The position numbers and the translations under genes are program-made. A DNA stretch of 46,547 bases from Nitrosomonas sp. (lineage in GTDB: Bacteria; Pseudomonadota; Gammaproteobacteria; Burkholderiales; Nitrosomonadaceae), in NCBI GenBank assembly GCA_021774075.1, contig JAJFJK010000109.1, positions 1 to 46,547 on the forward strand, written 5' to 3'. The notes under the pieces are model-generated. The model was not told the DNA's origin. It made no database searches and was given only the letters and a program-made list of their open reading frames with translations. Of this stretch, positions 1 to 10,049 are shown in pieces (the first letter of the stretch is position 1; every line of letters starts with the position of its first letter).

Positions 1-1551
1 GCTGGGTAACTCTACCGCATCCCATTCAACACCGTTGATACCGGATACACCAAGGTCATCCACTTGTGTCAACAAGTGATGCAAGCCATGACCAAACTCA
101 TGAAATAAAACAATCACTTCATTATGCGTAAATAAAGCAGGACGCAACTTACCATCGATACGAACAGGCGCGGAGAAATTACACGTTAGATAGGCCACAG
201 GTGTCTGTACAGATGGGTTGCCCGGTGCCTTTTCTATGCCCCGACGTGTCACCGCATCATCCATCCATGCACCGCCACGCTTAGTAGAACGCGCATATAA
301 GTCGAGATAAAACTGCCCGATCAATTGACCATTTGCATCGTTAATGTCGAAAAACTTCACATCAGGATGCCAACATTGCACATTTCGTGGTGCCTTAGCT
401 GGAATTATTGAAATACCGTAGAGCTTCTCAACCAGTTTAAACATACCCGGCAGCACCTTGTCCTCAGGGAAGTACTGCTTAACTTCCTGATCTGAGAATG
501 CATATTGCTGCTCACGTAATTTTTCGCTGGTATAAGGCAGATCCCAGGCTTCCAGTTTAGGCAGATTTAACTGCTCCGCCGCGAACTGTTCCAATACCTG
601 CAAATCTTTTTGTGCAAATGGCTTCGCTTTTACCGCCAATTCTTTTAGAAAATCCAATACCTGTTGCGGCGATGTCGCCATTTTTGGCGCCAATGAAACT
701 TCCGCATAATTCTCATAGCCGAGCATTTGTGCCTCTTCCTGACGCAGCGCAAGCATCTCGTTTATAAGTGGCATGTTATCCCAATCCTCTGAGACTGATT
801 GACTATCGACCTCACTGGCACGGGTTGCGAAGGCATGATACATCTTTGCGCGCAAACTGCGGTTATCCGCGTATTGCATAACCGGCAAATAAGAAGGCAT
901 ATGCAAAGTAAACTTCCAACCTGACTGAGCATCTTTTTCGGCCAATTCTTTTGCCGTTTGCAATACATCTGCCGGAATACCAGCCACTGCCACTGCCTCA
1001 GCGTCTTCAATCAACAGTGAGAAATGATTGGTCGCATCCAAAAAATTATCGCTAAATTTGGAGGACAGTTTAGATAATGACTCTTGAATCTGCATGAAAC
1101 GCTGTTTTTTTTCAGCGGGCAATTCCGCACCACCCAAGCGAAAATCTCTTAACTCATTCTCGACAATTTTCTGCCGTGCCACTCTCAGATTCCCAAACTC
1201 AGTACTGGCACGCAATTGTTTGAGTTTCTCAAACAATTGCTGATCCTGTGACAATTCCGCATAAAACTGAGTAATCAGCGGTAAATTCGCGTTATAAATT
1301 TCCCGTAATTCTGAACTGTTCATGACCGCATTCAAATGTGACACTTGCCCCCACGACCGCGATAAACGTTCATTCGCGTCCACCATTGGCTGAACAAATG
1401 TTTGCCAGGTTGGCGCATTATGATCATCACGTACTTTTTCTATTGTGGCGCGGTTCTCACGCAACAGTGCTTCTACTGCTGGCGTGATATGTTCGTTGCT
1501 GATATCTGCGAAACGTGGCAGTCCAGAAAAATCAAGTAATGGATTTGACAT
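1..1551 (-). CDS. prlC: Oligopeptidase A (M3 metallopeptidase), 3' end outside window
   Basis: Cytosolic zinc oligopeptidase of the thimet/M3 family, which degrades signal peptides and short peptides. 517 codons are present, starting at an ATG (1549-1551) preceded by GGAATAAT as a ribosome site; the family is usually about 680 residues, so roughly the last quarter lies left of the window. The zinc-binding HEFGH motif is visible at about residues 483-487, in the context FHEFGHGLHHLL. The N-terminus reads MSNPLLDF and the helical M3 N-terminal domain follows. The gene lies upstream of nothing in the same direction here; pyrC' ends 90 bp to its right. Identification is firm from the motif and overall similarity; only the C-terminus cannot be judged. 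Confidence 0.95.
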   Translation of the reverse strand, partial: MSNPLLDFSGLPRFADISNEHITPAVEALLRENRATIEKVRDDHNAPTWQTFVQPMVDANERLSRSWGQVSHLNAVMNSSELREIYNANLPLITQFYAELSQDQQLFEKLKQLRASTEFGNLRVARQKIVENELRDFRLGGAELPAEKKQRFMQIQESLSKLSSKFSDNFLDATNHFSLLIEDAEAVAVAGIPADVLQTAKELAEKDAQSGWKFTLHMPSYLPVMQYADNRSLRAKMYHAFATRASEVDSQSVSEDWDNMPLINEMLALRQEEAQMLGYENYAEVSLAPKMATSPQQVLDFLKELAVKAKPFAQKDLQVLEQFAAEQLNLPKLEAWDLPYTSEKLREQQYAFSDQEVKQYFPEDKVLPGMFKLVEKLYGISIIPAKAPRNVQCWHPDVKFFDINDANGQLIGQFYLDLYARSTKRGGAWMDDAVTRRGIEKAPGNPSVQTPVAYLTCNFSAPVRIDGKLRPALFTHNEVIVLFHEFGHGLHHLLTQVDDLGVSGINGVEWDAVELPS

Positions 1552-1641
1552 ATTATTCCAAAATAACGAATTAAAAATAAATGACTTACAACGTGCGAAG
1601 CTTACAACTTATGTATAAATGAACATGGTACCCTACACTAT

Positions 1642-2922
1642 TTAAGTATATCTATCGTACACAACATGACCATTTACCAACGTGTATTTAACCACGCTAG
1701 GTAATTCCATGCCTAAAAATGGCGTATTTTTACCCTGGCTCAATAGCGCAGCTGGCGTAACCTGCCAATAATCTTCTGGATCAAAAACACATAAATCTGC
1801 GGCACTCCCAACGGAAACATGACCAGCATCCACACCCAGTATCTGCGCAGGTTGATAGGTAATCTTCGCCAAAACATCAATCAGCGGCAACTGCATCTCC
1901 AAACCCCATTTCAGAGTTAAGGGCAGCAATAATTCCACCCCCGTTGCACCCATTTCCGCTTGACCAAAAGGCAGCAATTTAGCATCTTCATCAACCGGCG
2001 CATGATCTGAACATATGGCGTCAACGGTTCCATCCTGCAAGCTACTGCGTATTGCTTCACGATCACTTGAGCTACGCAGTGGCGGCATCATATGGCAGTT
2101 GGAATCAAAGAAACCAATATCCATATCTGACAAATGCATATGATTAATCGTCACATCACAAGTTATCGGCAAACCCCGCTGTTTGGCAACGCGTATCATC
2201 CTAATTCCTTCTGCACTGGATACCCGGCATATATGCACCCTGACCCCTGTTTCCTGCGCTAACAATATAATATTCGATAACGCAATGGTCTCAGCGCAAA
2301 CCGGTACTGCAGGCAAACCTAAGCGCGTTGCAACTTCGCCATCATGTGCCACACCATGATTGGTCAGGTTGATCTCCTGTGGACGCAACCAAACTGCAAA
2401 ACCGAAAGTCGATGCATAGCGCATCGCCTGCATTAAAATCCTTAGATTCGAGAGCATGCCATCAGGTTGCCCAAAAACCACACAACCGGCATCATTTAAC
2501 TCTGTCATCTCGGTTAAAAGCTCACCCCGCAAACCTTGTGTTAGCGCACCTATGGGATAGACATGCGCTTGATTAAGATTTTTAGCGCGATATTTGAGCA
2601 TCTCCACCAGGCCCGGCTCATCCAGTGGTGGATCTGTATCCGGCGGACAGGCAAAACTCGTAACACCGCCGGCAACTGCTGCATTCATTTCAGATTCCAG
2701 TGTGGCTTTATATTCAAACCCTGGCTCACGCAAGCGCACGGATAAATCAACGAAACCTGGACACACCACGCATGAATCCGCATCAAGCACACGATTGGCA
2801 TGAAATCCATCGGGTGGCGTACCGATTGCAATAATTTTACCTGCCGCGATAAAAACATCCTGCACGCCATCCAAACCATTTTTCGGGTCAACCAGACGTC
2901 CATTTTTGATATGAATTTTCAT
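1642..2922 (-). CDS. pyrC': Inactive dihydroorotase-like subunit PyrC' (PyrX)
   Basis: Dihydroorotase-family protein of 426 aa, last gene of the pyr operon. In active dihydroorotases an HxH pair in the motif D-x-H-x-H-LREPG binds the metal. Here the same segment (residues 59-68) reads DLSVRLREPG, so both histidines are replaced by Ser61 and Arg63. The rest of the amidohydrolase fold is recognisable, including CSDHAP near residue 310. Loss of the HxH is the hallmark of the PyrC' pseudo-dihydroorotase that, in Pseudomonas and relatives, supports assembly of aspartate transcarbamoylase rather than catalysis. The start is an ATG preceded by AGGGG, 5 bp after pyrB. A true dihydroorotase must be encoded elsewhere (inference). 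Confidence 0.9.
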   Translation of the reverse strand: MKIHIKNGRLVDPKNGLDGVQDVFIAAGKIIAIGTPPDGFHANRVLDADSCVVCPGFVDLSVRLREPGFEYKATLESEMNAAVAGGVTSFACPPDTDPPLDEPGLVEMLKYRAKNLNQAHVYPIGALTQGLRGELLTEMTELNDAGCVVFGQPDGMLSNLRILMQAMRYASTFGFAVWLRPQEINLTNHGVAHDGEVATRLGLPAVPVCAETIALSNIILLAQETGVRVHICRVSSAEGIRMIRVAKQRGLPITCDVTINHMHLSDMDIGFFDSNCHMMPPLRSSSDREAIRSSLQDGTVDAICSDHAPVDEDAKLLPFGQAEMGATGVELLLPLTLKWGLEMQLPLIDVLAKITYQPAQILGVDAGHVSVGSAADLCVFDPEDYWQVTPAALLSQGKNTPFLGMELPSVVKYTLVNGHVVYDRYT

Positions 2923-2927
2923 GGCCC

Positions 2928-3887
2928 CTAAACCTGATTACTCGCCAGAATAGACATAACAGCCATGCGTACCGCAATGCCAAACGTCACTTGCGGCAAA
3001 ATAACCGACTGCTTACCATCAGCCACTACCGAGTCAATTTCCACACCACGATTCATTGGCCCTGGATGCATCACAATAGCATCCGGTCGGGCTAATGCTA
3101 ATTTTTCCGGCGTAAGACCATAATGCTTAAAATATTCTTCAGAACTGGGTAGATTAGCAGCCTGCATACGCTCCTTTTGCAAACGCAACATCATCAGAAC
3201 ATCAATATCTTTCAGTCCCTTAGCCATGTCGTTATATACACGCACACCCAGCCGCTCCACCATACTTGGCAGTAATGTTTTAGGGGCAATAACGCGAACT
3301 TCCGGCACCCCCAAAGTTGTCAGCGCATGGATTTGAGAACGCGCAACTCTGGAATGCAAAATGTCGCCAACAATGGCCACCCGCAAGTTATGGAACTCAC
3401 GTTTGTAACGCCGTATGGTAAACATGTCCAGCAAGGCTTGTGTTGGGTGCGCATGACGACCGTCACCCGCATTAATAACATGAATATCCGATTGCACATG
3501 ATTTGCAATTAAATGTGCGGCACCACTTTGCGCATGGCGCACGACAAACATATCAGCGTTCATGGCTGAAAGATTGTCCACAGTATCCAACAATGTCTCG
3601 CCTTTGGTTTGTGCTGAAACGGCAATATTTAAATTAAAGACATCTGCCGACAAACGCTTGGCGGCAATTTCAAATGTGGTACGTGTACGCGTACTGGGTT
3701 CAAAAAAAAGATTGAAGATTGACTTTCCACGTAACAATGGAATTTTCTTCACATCACGCTCAGTCACCCCCACAAACGATTCCGCCGTATCCAGTATGTT
3801 GCGCAAAACCGGAGCCGGTAACCCTTCCATGGTGAGCAAATGCTGCAACACGCCATTATTATTTAATTGCGGGTTTTTGTTGATCAT
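2928..3887 (-). CDS. pyrB: Aspartate carbamoyltransferase catalytic subunit
   Basis: Second committed enzyme of UMP synthesis: carbamoyl phosphate plus aspartate to carbamoyl aspartate. 319 aa, normal for the catalytic chain. The carbamoyl-phosphate loop STRTR (residues 65-69 in [10 protein letters not shown]), HPTQALLD in the middle and HPGPMNRG near the C-terminus are all intact. The ATG overlaps the pyrR stop codon (ATGA), implying translational coupling. No pyrI regulatory subunit follows; instead pyrC' does, which points to the class A ATCase architecture (PyrB plus PyrC' dodecamer) known from pseudomonads. Confidence 0.97.
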   Translation of the reverse strand: MINKNPQLNNNGVLQHLLTMEGLPAPVLRNILDTAESFVGVTERDVKKIPLLRGKSIFNLFFEPSTRTRTTFEIAAKRLSADVFNLNIAVSAQTKGETLLDTVDNLSAMNADMFVVRHAQSGAAHLIANHVQSDIHVINAGDGRHAHPTQALLDMFTIRRYKREFHNLRVAIVGDILHSRVARSQIHALTTLGVPEVRVIAPKTLLPSMVERLGVRVYNDMAKGLKDIDVLMMLRLQKERMQAANLPSSEEYFKHYGLTPEKLALARPDAIVMHPGPMNRGVEIDSVVADGKQSVILPQVTFGIAVRMAVMSILASNQV

Positions 3888-4399
3888 GCCGGAGAACTCT
3901 TGTCATACAAGCTCAAGCTAAATTTGCCATCATCTGCACATTGCAATGCCAATTTTTTCTCCGCTGGCAAGTCAAGCGTTGCACCGATATATTGCGCTGC
4001 TATGGGTAATTCTCTACCATCCCTATCGACCAAAGTCGCCAAACTAATAGACGCCGGGCGGCCATAATCAAACAGTTCATTAATTGCGGCCCGGGTCGTG
4101 CGCCCGGTTTGTAACACATCATCAACCAATAAGATATTTGCACCATCCACATCAAAAGGTATTTCTGATCGTTTAACTTGTGCGTGCAGGCCGATTTTAT
4201 TGAAATCATCCCGATAAAAAGACACATCAAGCATGCCTAGAGGCTGTGTAATTGAGAATTCCCGATGCAAACGCTCAGCCAGCCAGACGCCGCCGGTACG
4301 GATACCTACCAGAGCATAATCTTTGGGCATATCCAGTTGGATTGCTTTAATCAGAATATTGAATAATTTTTCCGCGTCAGGTAGCTGTATGTTGTTCAT
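3884..4399 (-). CDS. pyrR: PyrR bifunctional regulator / uracil phosphoribosyltransferase-like
   Basis: 171-aa phosphoribosyltransferase-fold protein. The PRPP-binding motif [13 protein letters not shown] is at residues 89-101 and is followed by [13 protein letters not shown], typical of PyrR. In Firmicutes PyrR binds pyr mRNA and attenuates transcription; in proteobacteria a PyrR ahead of pyrB is common but its RNA-binding role is less certain. The gene overlaps the end of ruvX by 23 bp and overlaps the pyrB start by 4 bp, so it is the middle of a co-transcribed unit. I found no obvious attenuator hairpin between ruvX and pyrB because there is no intergenic space. Confidence 0.93.
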   Translation of the reverse strand: MNNIQLPDAEKLFNILIKAIQLDMPKDYALVGIRTGGVWLAERLHREFSITQPLGMLDVSFYRDDFNKIGLHAQVKRSEIPFDVDGANILLVDDVLQTGRTTRAAINELFDYGRPASISLATLVDRDGRELPIAAQYIGATLDLPAEKKLALQCADDGKFSLSLYDKSSPA

Positions 4400-4856
4400 C
4401 GAAAAAAGATTGGAGTATTTGCTGTGCCGCTATCTGGTCCAGTACCGGCTTCTGTTTTTTGCCTGTTACACCTGCTTCCCGCAACACCGCACTGGCTGTT
4501 TCTGACGTATAGCGCTCGTCTTTCAGTACCACGTTTATTTTAAAGCGGCCGGCTAAACGCCGTGCAAACCGTTGGCTAAGGTGCGTTAACTCATGCGCTG
4601 TCCCATCAACATGGGTGGGCAGCCCCACCACTAATAAAACCGGTTGCCAGGTTTCTATCAATTTAGCAATGGCCGCAAAACGCTGCGCAGTAACCGCACT
4701 ATGTACAGTCACCAATGGATGCGCCAAACTCAGGAGGCTATTTCCAACCGCCACACCAATGCGTTTTTTGCCGAAATCAAAAGCTAACACCGTTCCATCA
4801 AGCGTTTGCCCGGATGTTGTGTATTCTGTTTGTGTGCAAGCAGATTGATCTATCAT
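4377..4856 (-). CDS. ruvX: Putative Holliday junction resolvase / pre-16S rRNA nuclease RuvX (YqgF)
   Basis: About 159 aa with the YqgF RNase H-like fold. The catalytic Asp lies in LAFDFGKKRIGVA near residue 30, VVGLPTHVDGT follows, and DERYTSETA near residue 115 is the family signature. YqgF trims the 5' end of pre-16S rRNA in E. coli. I chose the ATG at 4854-4856 over the TTG one codon upstream. The gene follows algH by about 10 bp and runs into pyrR, the common algH-ruvX-pyrR-pyrB proteobacterial order. Confidence 0.93.
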   Translation of the reverse strand: MIDQSACTQTEYTTSGQTLDGTVLAFDFGKKRIGVAVGNSLLSLAHPLVTVHSAVTAQRFAAIAKLIETWQPVLLVVGLPTHVDGTAHELTHLSQRFARRLAGRFKINVVLKDERYTSETASAVLREAGVTGKKQKPVLDQIAAQQILQSFFDEQHTAT

Positions 4857-4866
4857 CAACTATGTA

Positions 4867-5427
4867 TTACGCATGCCCTACTTCATTCGACAAATTTGAA
4901 AAATCAACACCCAATAACTGCATGGCTGCCGGCAATCTTTCTTCCGATGACAAATCAAAGATCACATCCAAAGAAGCAGGTACCGAAAGCCACGAATTCT
5001 GTGCCATTTCATACTCAATCTGACCCGCGTCCCAGCCCGCATAGCCCAGTGCAATCAGCACTTGATCCGGCCCTTCTGAATTGGCAATGGCAGTTAAAAT
5101 ATCCAGTGATGTCGTCAAACCTACTTCTTGATTAACAACCAATGTTGATTGCCATTGACCAATCGGTTTATGCAATACAAATCCGCAATCCAGTTGAACC
5201 GGACCACCAAAAAGCACCGAAGTATTTTCTTCCTGCACAGCTTGCTGTTGTATGCCCAATTGTTTGAAGAGTTTAACCAAGGTCAAATCTGTCGGACGGT
5301 TAATCACCAACCCCAGCGCACCCCGCTCATTATGCTCGCAAATATATGTCAAGGTTTTAGAAAAAACCGAATCGACCATGGTTGGCATTGCGATCAAAAA
5401 ATGGTGTGTCAAATTAATATTCTTCAT
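4867..5427 (-). CDS. algH: AlgH / YqgE family protein (DUF179)
   Basis: 186 aa when started at the ATG 5425-5427, giving [15 protein letters not shown], which is the usual N-terminus of the family. A GTG start 18 bp upstream (5445) is possible, but neither has a convincing ribosome site. The signature ALGLVINRP is present near residue 43, and VLFGGPVQ in the middle. The biochemical function of AlgH is unsettled; it was first linked to alginate regulation in Pseudomonas. It heads the algH-ruvX-pyrR-pyrB-pyrC' operon and lies 65 bp downstream of coq7. Confidence 0.92.
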   Translation of the reverse strand: MKNINLTHHFLIAMPTMVDSVFSKTLTYICEHNERGALGLVINRPTDLTLVKLFKQLGIQQQAVQEENTSVLFGGPVQLDCGFVLHKPIGQWQSTLVVNQEVGLTTSLDILTAIANSEGPDQVLIALGYAGWDAGQIEYEMAQNSWLSVPASLDVIFDLSSEERLPAAMQLLGVDFSNLSNEVGHA

Positions 5428-5492
5428 AACGAAATCAGTTTTCACCTACCCACGATATGAATGACCATTGGCTTTTTTCAAATCAAACCCGA

Positions 5493-6119
5493 TTAAACCC
5501 AATACGCTGTTCGAGTCATTACTTTAGACCCCAATTTCATGGTAAATTTTACTGATGACGGTAGTTCTACACCACCGTGAGACATGGCCATGGCTGCATG
5601 GCTGGCTTCATCAACACGCATTTGCGTCACAATAGCACGGCTTTTCTCATCATTGTTCGGCAAACGTTGCAGATGGCTTGTTAAATGCGCACCCACTTGC
5701 TGTTCTGTTTCTGCCAGAAAACCCAAATTCCATTTATCTCCCAGCGCGCCAGCCAACATGCCGATTGCAAAAGAACTACCGTACCACAGTGGATTAAGAA
5801 AACTTTTGCGCCCACCCAGTTCTGCAATACGTCGCTCTGTCCAAGCCAGATGTTCAGTTTCCTCGCGTGCCGCTTGCATCAATGTTTGTTGTACCGCTTC
5901 ATTACGGGCCGTTAAACCTTGCCCTTGATACAAGGCTTGCGCACAGACCTCACCAACATGATTGACACGCATCAACGCTGCAGACAATTGCTTTTCAGTC
6001 TCGCTCATTTCTTTTTCCTGCAAGTCATTACCAGGCACTGGCCGTAATGTTTGCGCAGGGGTCAATAGTGTGCGTAGCGCACCATCAAAACCAATAATGA
6101 ATTTGTCAATATTGAGCAT
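5493..6119 (-). CDS. coq7: Demethoxyubiquinone hydroxylase Coq7
   Basis: 208-aa ferritin-like di-iron hydroxylase, which carries out the penultimate hydroxylation of ubiquinone synthesis at the inner membrane. Carboxylate and histidine ligands are visible in [23 protein letters not shown] and [10 protein letters not shown], in the expected order. This is the short membrane-associated alternative to UbiF, common in betaproteobacteria. The start is the ATG giving MLNIDKFI. It is the first gene of the leftward cluster after a 127-bp intergenic gap that has no clear terminator. Confidence 0.96.
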   Translation of the reverse strand: MLNIDKFIIGFDGALRTLLTPAQTLRPVPGNDLQEKEMSETEKQLSAALMRVNHVGEVCAQALYQGQGLTARNEAVQQTLMQAAREETEHLAWTERRIAELGGRKSFLNPLWYGSSFAIGMLAGALGDKWNLGFLAETEQQVGAHLTSHLQRLPNNDEKSRAIVTQMRVDEASHAAMAMSHGGVELPSSVKFTMKLGSKVMTRTAYWV

Positions 6120-6246
6120 AATAATTTACTGTATCAACAAAGAGATTTTTCATCTACACCAATCATCAGGATAAAGCATCAAGACAAAAAATCTATTTGC
6201 GTCACAGACTCCAAGTAATTTAAAGGATATCCGTTAAAAACCACTA

Positions 6247-7596
6247 CTACAATTGTAACCCCATTTGTCTCGCGAGTAACGTAACAGGGTGCAACACTTC
6301 TACGCCTTCCACCATGCCATACAATCCATTCGCAATATGCATGGAACAACCAACATTCGACGTTAACAAATATCTCGCCCCACTCTCCGCTACTGCTTCT
6401 ATTTTAGCATCTAGTAACATACTAGCGAGTTTAGGCTGATCCATAAAATAAGTTCCCGCCGCACCGCAGCATTGATCATTACCAGCCAATGAGACGACTT
6501 GCACATCAGGAATCAGCGAAATTAATTGATACGCATAAGCCTGATCACGCAAAACATTACGTAATGTGCATGGTTCATGGATTGCAACCTTGTGTGGCAG
6601 CGGCAAAATATCAACAGCTTCCCACCCATCTGCGCCAACCAGGAACTTACTGACATCAATGGCACATGATAACAAGCGCTCATTTTCAATACCACCTGAA
6701 TGCTTTATTTTTTTAGCGTCATCCTCACAATTTTCATTTAACTGCACACCGCATCCGGACGCAGTACTGATAATCGTCTTTAGCCCAGCAAATGCCAATT
6801 TATTTTGTTGCGCCAGCGCAACAGCTATTTCCGGTTCGCCACTATGCTGATGCAACGCACCGCAGCAGGTTTGGCTTGACGGCACATACACGGTATACCC
6901 CAAGCGGTTCAAAACAAATATGCTGGAATTGAGTGTTGCAACATCCGTCAAACGTGCCACACACCCTAAAAACAAACCGACTTCTCCGCGCACTTTGCCT
7001 ATCGCGGGATAAACCGCTTGCCATGCTTTAAGGTGCGTTTCCTGCTTCTTCACTGTATCAGCATAAGGAAACTTAACCTGCGGGAGCTTTGTGGCCTGTT
7101 CCACCAACTTTGATTTTCTTGACAAATTAGACTTATACAACCACCGTAGCAAACCGCTTTTTTGTAGAAAATAGAAAGGCTTACGCAAGTGATCAAACCG
7201 GACAGGCTTGAGAATCAATTGCTTTTCCAGTGCAATACGTGTTTTTGCTTTCTGTTTTGTTATTTCACGCTTGATCTGGCTCGCTTCCGATTGAGCAATC
7301 ATAGTACGCGCCTGATCGATTAGCTGCCCATATGCAACATTGTTTGGACAAACCGATTCACAAGCACGGCAGGTCAAACAACGATCCATATGCAAAATAA
7401 AGCGCTCATTCAAGGCGACTTTTCCACTAGCCACACCGCCCATTATGGCGATACGCCCACGCGGAGAATCCGCCTCTGACTTGAGCAATCGATAGGTCGG
7501 ACAATGCGGCAAACAAAGCCCGCAGGAAACACAACGATTTGTTTCTTTGAGAATAAATTCAGATGAAATTTCAGATGGCGTCTTAACAATACTCAC
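6247..7596 (-). CDS. glcF: GlcF-like (Fe-S)-binding oxidoreductase subunit
   Basis: 449-aa protein with two N-terminal 4Fe-4S motifs, C22-x2-C-x2-C-x3-CP and C73-x2-C-x2-C-x3-CP, followed by two CCG (cysteine-rich) domains marked by TCCGALHQ and QCCGAAGT. This architecture is that of GlcF, the iron-sulfur subunit of glycolate oxidase, which passes electrons from GlcDE to the quinone pool. No glcD or glcE flavin subunit is next to it, so the partner must be encoded elsewhere or the protein serves another 2-hydroxyacid dehydrogenase. The start is a GTG without a clear ribosome site. An M1 repeat (7620-7760) separates it from the rpsP promoter. Confidence 0.85.
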   Translation of the reverse strand: MSIVKTPSEISSEFILKETNRCVSCGLCLPHCPTYRLLKSEADSPRGRIAIMGGVASGKVALNERFILHMDRCLTCRACESVCPNNVAYGQLIDQARTMIAQSEASQIKREITKQKAKTRIALEKQLILKPVRFDHLRKPFYFLQKSGLLRWLYKSNLSRKSKLVEQATKLPQVKFPYADTVKKQETHLKAWQAVYPAIGKVRGEVGLFLGCVARLTDVATLNSSIFVLNRLGYTVYVPSSQTCCGALHQHSGEPEIAVALAQQNKLAFAGLKTIISTASGCGVQLNENCEDDAKKIKHSGGIENERLLSCAIDVSKFLVGADGWEAVDILPLPHKVAIHEPCTLRNVLRDQAYAYQLISLIPDVQVVSLAGNDQCCGAAGTYFMDQPKLASMLLDAKIEAVAESGARYLLTSNVGCSMHIANGLYGMVEGVEVLHPVTLLARQMGLQL

Positions 7597-7619
7597 CGTA
7601 AAAAATGATTATGCATAAT

Positions 7620-7760
7620 GGGCGCCTCTAAAAATTTAGAGTTCGCCCAAATGCAAGGCGTGGAAAAAATTTTGCAGCGCAGCATATGGTTGATATGTAA
7701 GCAAGAAATTTTTTCCGCAACACAGCAGTTGGGATGAAATCTGGATTTTTAGAGGTGCCC
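7620..7760. repeat. M1 palindromic element, copy A (141 bp)
   Basis: Terminal inverted repeats GGGCGCCTCTAAAAA and TTTTTAGAGGTGCCC enclose a conserved core containing CCCAAATGCAAGGCG and CAGCAGTTGGG, plus an inner pair GGAAAAAATTT / AAATTTTTTCC. It is the same length and orientation as copy B at 15754 and is repeated in reverse at 46040. There is no transposase gene, so it is a MITE-like element moved in trans. It lies between the divergent glcF and rpsP genes. The flanks show ATAA close to both ends, an imperfect 4-bp duplication. Confidence 0.9.
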
Positions 7761-7851
7761 ATAAGTTATTTTTAAAAATTGTAACCAATTCCACGACCTG
7801 ATGACAATCAACCTCATCATCAGCGCTCAATAAATAATATTATTTTAGCAC

Positions 7852-7881
7852 TTGTCAGCAGCATAAAGGTTACTGTAAAAT
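7852..7881 (+). promoter_or_regulatory. Candidate sigma-70 promoter for rpsP operon
   Basis: TTGTCA (7852-7857) and TAAAAT (7876-7881) are separated by 18 bp and lie about 45 bp before the rpsP ATG. Both hexamers are close to consensus. This is the only good promoter-like pair between the M1 repeat and the ribosomal protein gene. Confidence 0.55.
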
Positions 7882-7926
7882 CAAGGGTTCTTTGAATTCG
7901 GACTCCTTGTAATTACAGGTAAAAAT

Positions 7927-8193
7927 ATGGTCATTATCAGATTGGCACGAGGCGGCGCCAAAAAACGCCCTTTTTTTAACATGGTAGTAGCAGATTCCCG
8001 TGACGCGCGCGACGGTAGATTTATTGAGCGTGTGGGTTTTTATAATCCCAGAGCAACGGGCGGAGAGCAAGCTTTACGCATCGCTATGGATCGCATTACT
8101 TATTGGCAATCACAAGGCGCGAAAATATCCAGCACCGTAACAAGACTTATAAAGCAATCTGCTGCTGCCAAGGAAGCTCCAGCAAATAGCTAA
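7927..8193 (+). CDS. rpsP: 30S ribosomal protein S16
   Basis: 88 aa, beginning [17 protein letters not shown], the near-invariant bS16 N-terminus, followed by [18 protein letters not shown]. It is an assembly and stability protein of the 30S body. It is the first gene of the conserved rpsP-rimM-trmD-rplS operon; rimM follows within about 60 bp. Start is the ATG at 7927. Confidence 0.98.
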   Translation: MVIIRLARGGAKKRPFFNMVVADSRDARDGRFIERVGFYNPRATGGEQALRIAMDRITYWQSQGAKISSTVTRLIKQSAAAKEAPANS

Positions 8194-8209
8194 GCGCAAC
8201 AAAACAACG

Positions 8210-8764
8210 TTGACAACATTGGCTGAGCTGCCAACACAACCAGCAACGCGAATGGTCGTCATGGGGCATATTACAGGCCCCTTTGGTATTCTTGGATGGG
8301 TAAAAATTAATACTTATACGGAACATGTTGACAGCTTATTAGATTATTCAACATGGTGGCTTGGTAAAGAAAATAACCCATGGCAGCAAGTGCAAGTTGA
8401 AACGGGCCACATTAATGGCAATACGTTAAACGCCAAGTTAAAAACATGCTCGGATCGCACGCAAGCGTTACAGTTAAAAGGCATGCAAATTGCAATACCA
8501 CGCGATCAATTGCCTGCATTGCCAGACGGCGGAGAATCGGGATACTACTGGTCTGACTTAATTGGCACTGAAGTGGTCAATCTGGCAAATGAGAAACTAG
8601 GTACAGCAATAGGGTTTTTTGAAACAGGTGCAAATGATGTTTTGCGCGTACAGCATAGCGATGAAAACAAAAAAGAAATTCTGATTCCATTTATACAACA
8701 AGTGGTTATAAAAGTAGATTTAAAGGAAGCACGAATAACCGTTGATTGGGGTTTAGACTATTAA
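8210..8764 (+). CDS. rimM: Ribosome maturation factor RimM
   Basis: 16S rRNA processing factor that binds S19 and helps 30S head maturation. The N-terminal RimM domain starts at VVMGHITGPFGILGWVKI, and the PRC-barrel segment YYWSDLIGTEVVN is near residue 112. The longest reading starts at a TTG (8210); the ATG at 8252, giving MVVMGHITGPFG, matches the typical family N-terminus better. Neither has a strong ribosome site, so the true start is uncertain by 14 codons. It lies between rpsP and trmD, 11 bp before trmD. Confidence 0.95.
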   Translation: MTTLAELPTQPATRMVVMGHITGPFGILGWVKINTYTEHVDSLLDYSTWWLGKENNPWQQVQVETGHINGNTLNAKLKTCSDRTQALQLKGMQIAIPRDQLPALPDGGESGYYWSDLIGTEVVNLANEKLGTAIGFFETGANDVLRVQHSDENKKEILIPFIQQVVIKVDLKEARITVDWGLDY

Positions 8765-8775
8765 GGTAACAGACA

Positions 8776-9546
8776 ATGCCTTTTGAATGTGATGTCATCA
8801 CATTATTTCCGGAAATGTTTAATGCCATCACGCAACATGGTGTTACAGGAAAGGCAAATAAAAATACCATTTTTCGTCTTAACACCTGGAATCCTCGTGA
8901 TTTTACAAAAGACAATCATCGCACGGTAGATGATAGTCCATACGGTGGCGGCCCTGGCATGGTTATGATGGTGCAGCCACTGGAAGACGCCATTAACCAG
9001 GCAAGAGCCAGGCAAGTAACACTTGGCATTGAAAAGCCAAAAGTAATTTATGTTTCGCCTCAAGGGCAGCGACTTGTGCATAACCAAGTCGTAGAATTGA
9101 GCAAACTGCCTGGATTGATTTTTCTCTGCGGACGCTATGAAGGCATTGATGATCGCCTGATTACACGTCAAGTTGATATGGAAATCTCAATCGGCGACTA
9201 TGTGCTCTCTGGTGGTGAACTGGCAGCAATGGTAATAATAGACAGTATAGTAAGACAAATTCCTGGCACCTTGGGTGATCCGGAATCAGCAATACAGGAT
9301 TCATTTGTAAACGGGCTGTTAGATCACCCGCACTACACCCGCCCTGAGAATTATCAGGGGGATAATGTTCCTGAAGTATTAATGTCAGGCAACCATGCGT
9401 TGATTCAACGCTGGCGCTTGCAACAAGCACTTGGCAGAACATGGTTAAAACGCCCTGATTTATTAGCGTTAAAAGCAACACATGACATGACAAAAGAAGA
9501 AGAAAAACTTCTTGATGAATTTAAACAATCCTGCAAATCCAGGTAG
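8776..9546 (+). CDS. trmD: tRNA (guanine-N1)-methyltransferase
   Basis: 256-aa SPOUT methyltransferase that makes m1G37 in tRNAs for Leu, Pro and Arg and so prevents frameshifting. The substrate motif [12 protein letters not shown] is near residue 60, and the trefoil-knot AdoMet site is seen as [12 protein letters not shown] and [14 protein letters not shown]. The C-terminal tRNA-binding domain is complete. Starts at ATG 8776 after AAGGT; 30 bp precede rplS. Confidence 0.98.
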   Translation: MPFECDVITLFPEMFNAITQHGVTGKANKNTIFRLNTWNPRDFTKDNHRTVDDSPYGGGPGMVMMVQPLEDAINQARARQVTLGIEKPKVIYVSPQGQRLVHNQVVELSKLPGLIFLCGRYEGIDDRLITRQVDMEISIGDYVLSGGELAAMVIIDSIVRQIPGTLGDPESAIQDSFVNGLLDHPHYTRPENYQGDNVPEVLMSGNHALIQRWRLQQALGRTWLKRPDLLALKATHDMTKEEEKLLDEFKQSCKSR

Positions 9547-9576
9547 AATGAGACGGCAAAAAGGGAATAAATAGAT

Positions 9577-10008
9577 ATGAACTTAATTGATCAATTAGAA
9601 GCTGAAGAAATTAATCGTCTGAATAAAGACATACCTGACTTTTCTCCCGGAGATACAGTTGTTGTGAGTGTCAATGTAGTTGAAGGCGAGCGTAAACGCG
9701 TGCAGGCATATGAAGGTGTCGTGATCGCCAAACGTAATCGCGGCCTTAACTCGGCATTTACAGTACGCAAAATATCAAGTGGCGAAGGCGTGGAACGCAC
9801 ATTCCAGTCTTACTCACCATTGATTGCCAATATTGAAATCAAACGCCGCGGCGCTGTTCGCCGTGCAAAACTGTATTACCTCAGAGACCGCTCCGGTAAA
9901 TCAGCACGTATTCGTGAAAAGTTGCCTGCGCGTGCAAGTAACAATAAGAAGGTGAAAGTAGCAGAGAAAAAACCTGAAGAAGTTACAGCATCACAAGAAA
10001 CCGAATAA
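9577..10008 (+). CDS. rplS: 50S ribosomal protein L19
   Basis: 143 aa, last gene of the rpsP operon. bL19 lies at the 30S-50S interface. Hallmarks are [29 protein letters not shown] and [15 protein letters not shown]. The C-terminal 25 residues are a lysine- and glutamate-rich tail ([13 protein letters not shown]) that extends beyond the usual 115-120 residues, a lineage-type extension rather than a second domain. Confidence 0.98.
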   Translation: MNLIDQLEAEEINRLNKDIPDFSPGDTVVVSVNVVEGERKRVQAYEGVVIAKRNRGLNSAFTVRKISSGEGVERTFQSYSPLIANIEIKRRGAVRRAKLYYLRDRSGKSARIREKLPARASNNKKVKVAEKKPEEVTASQETE

Positions 10009-10049
10009 GCTTTAGTTCTGCAACCGCTATAGCGGTAATGCAACAATTA

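Noticed and set aside
7636..7830. Open frame of 64 codons between glcF and rpsP
   Set aside because: It is almost wholly inside the M1 palindromic element, and has no ribosome site or family match.
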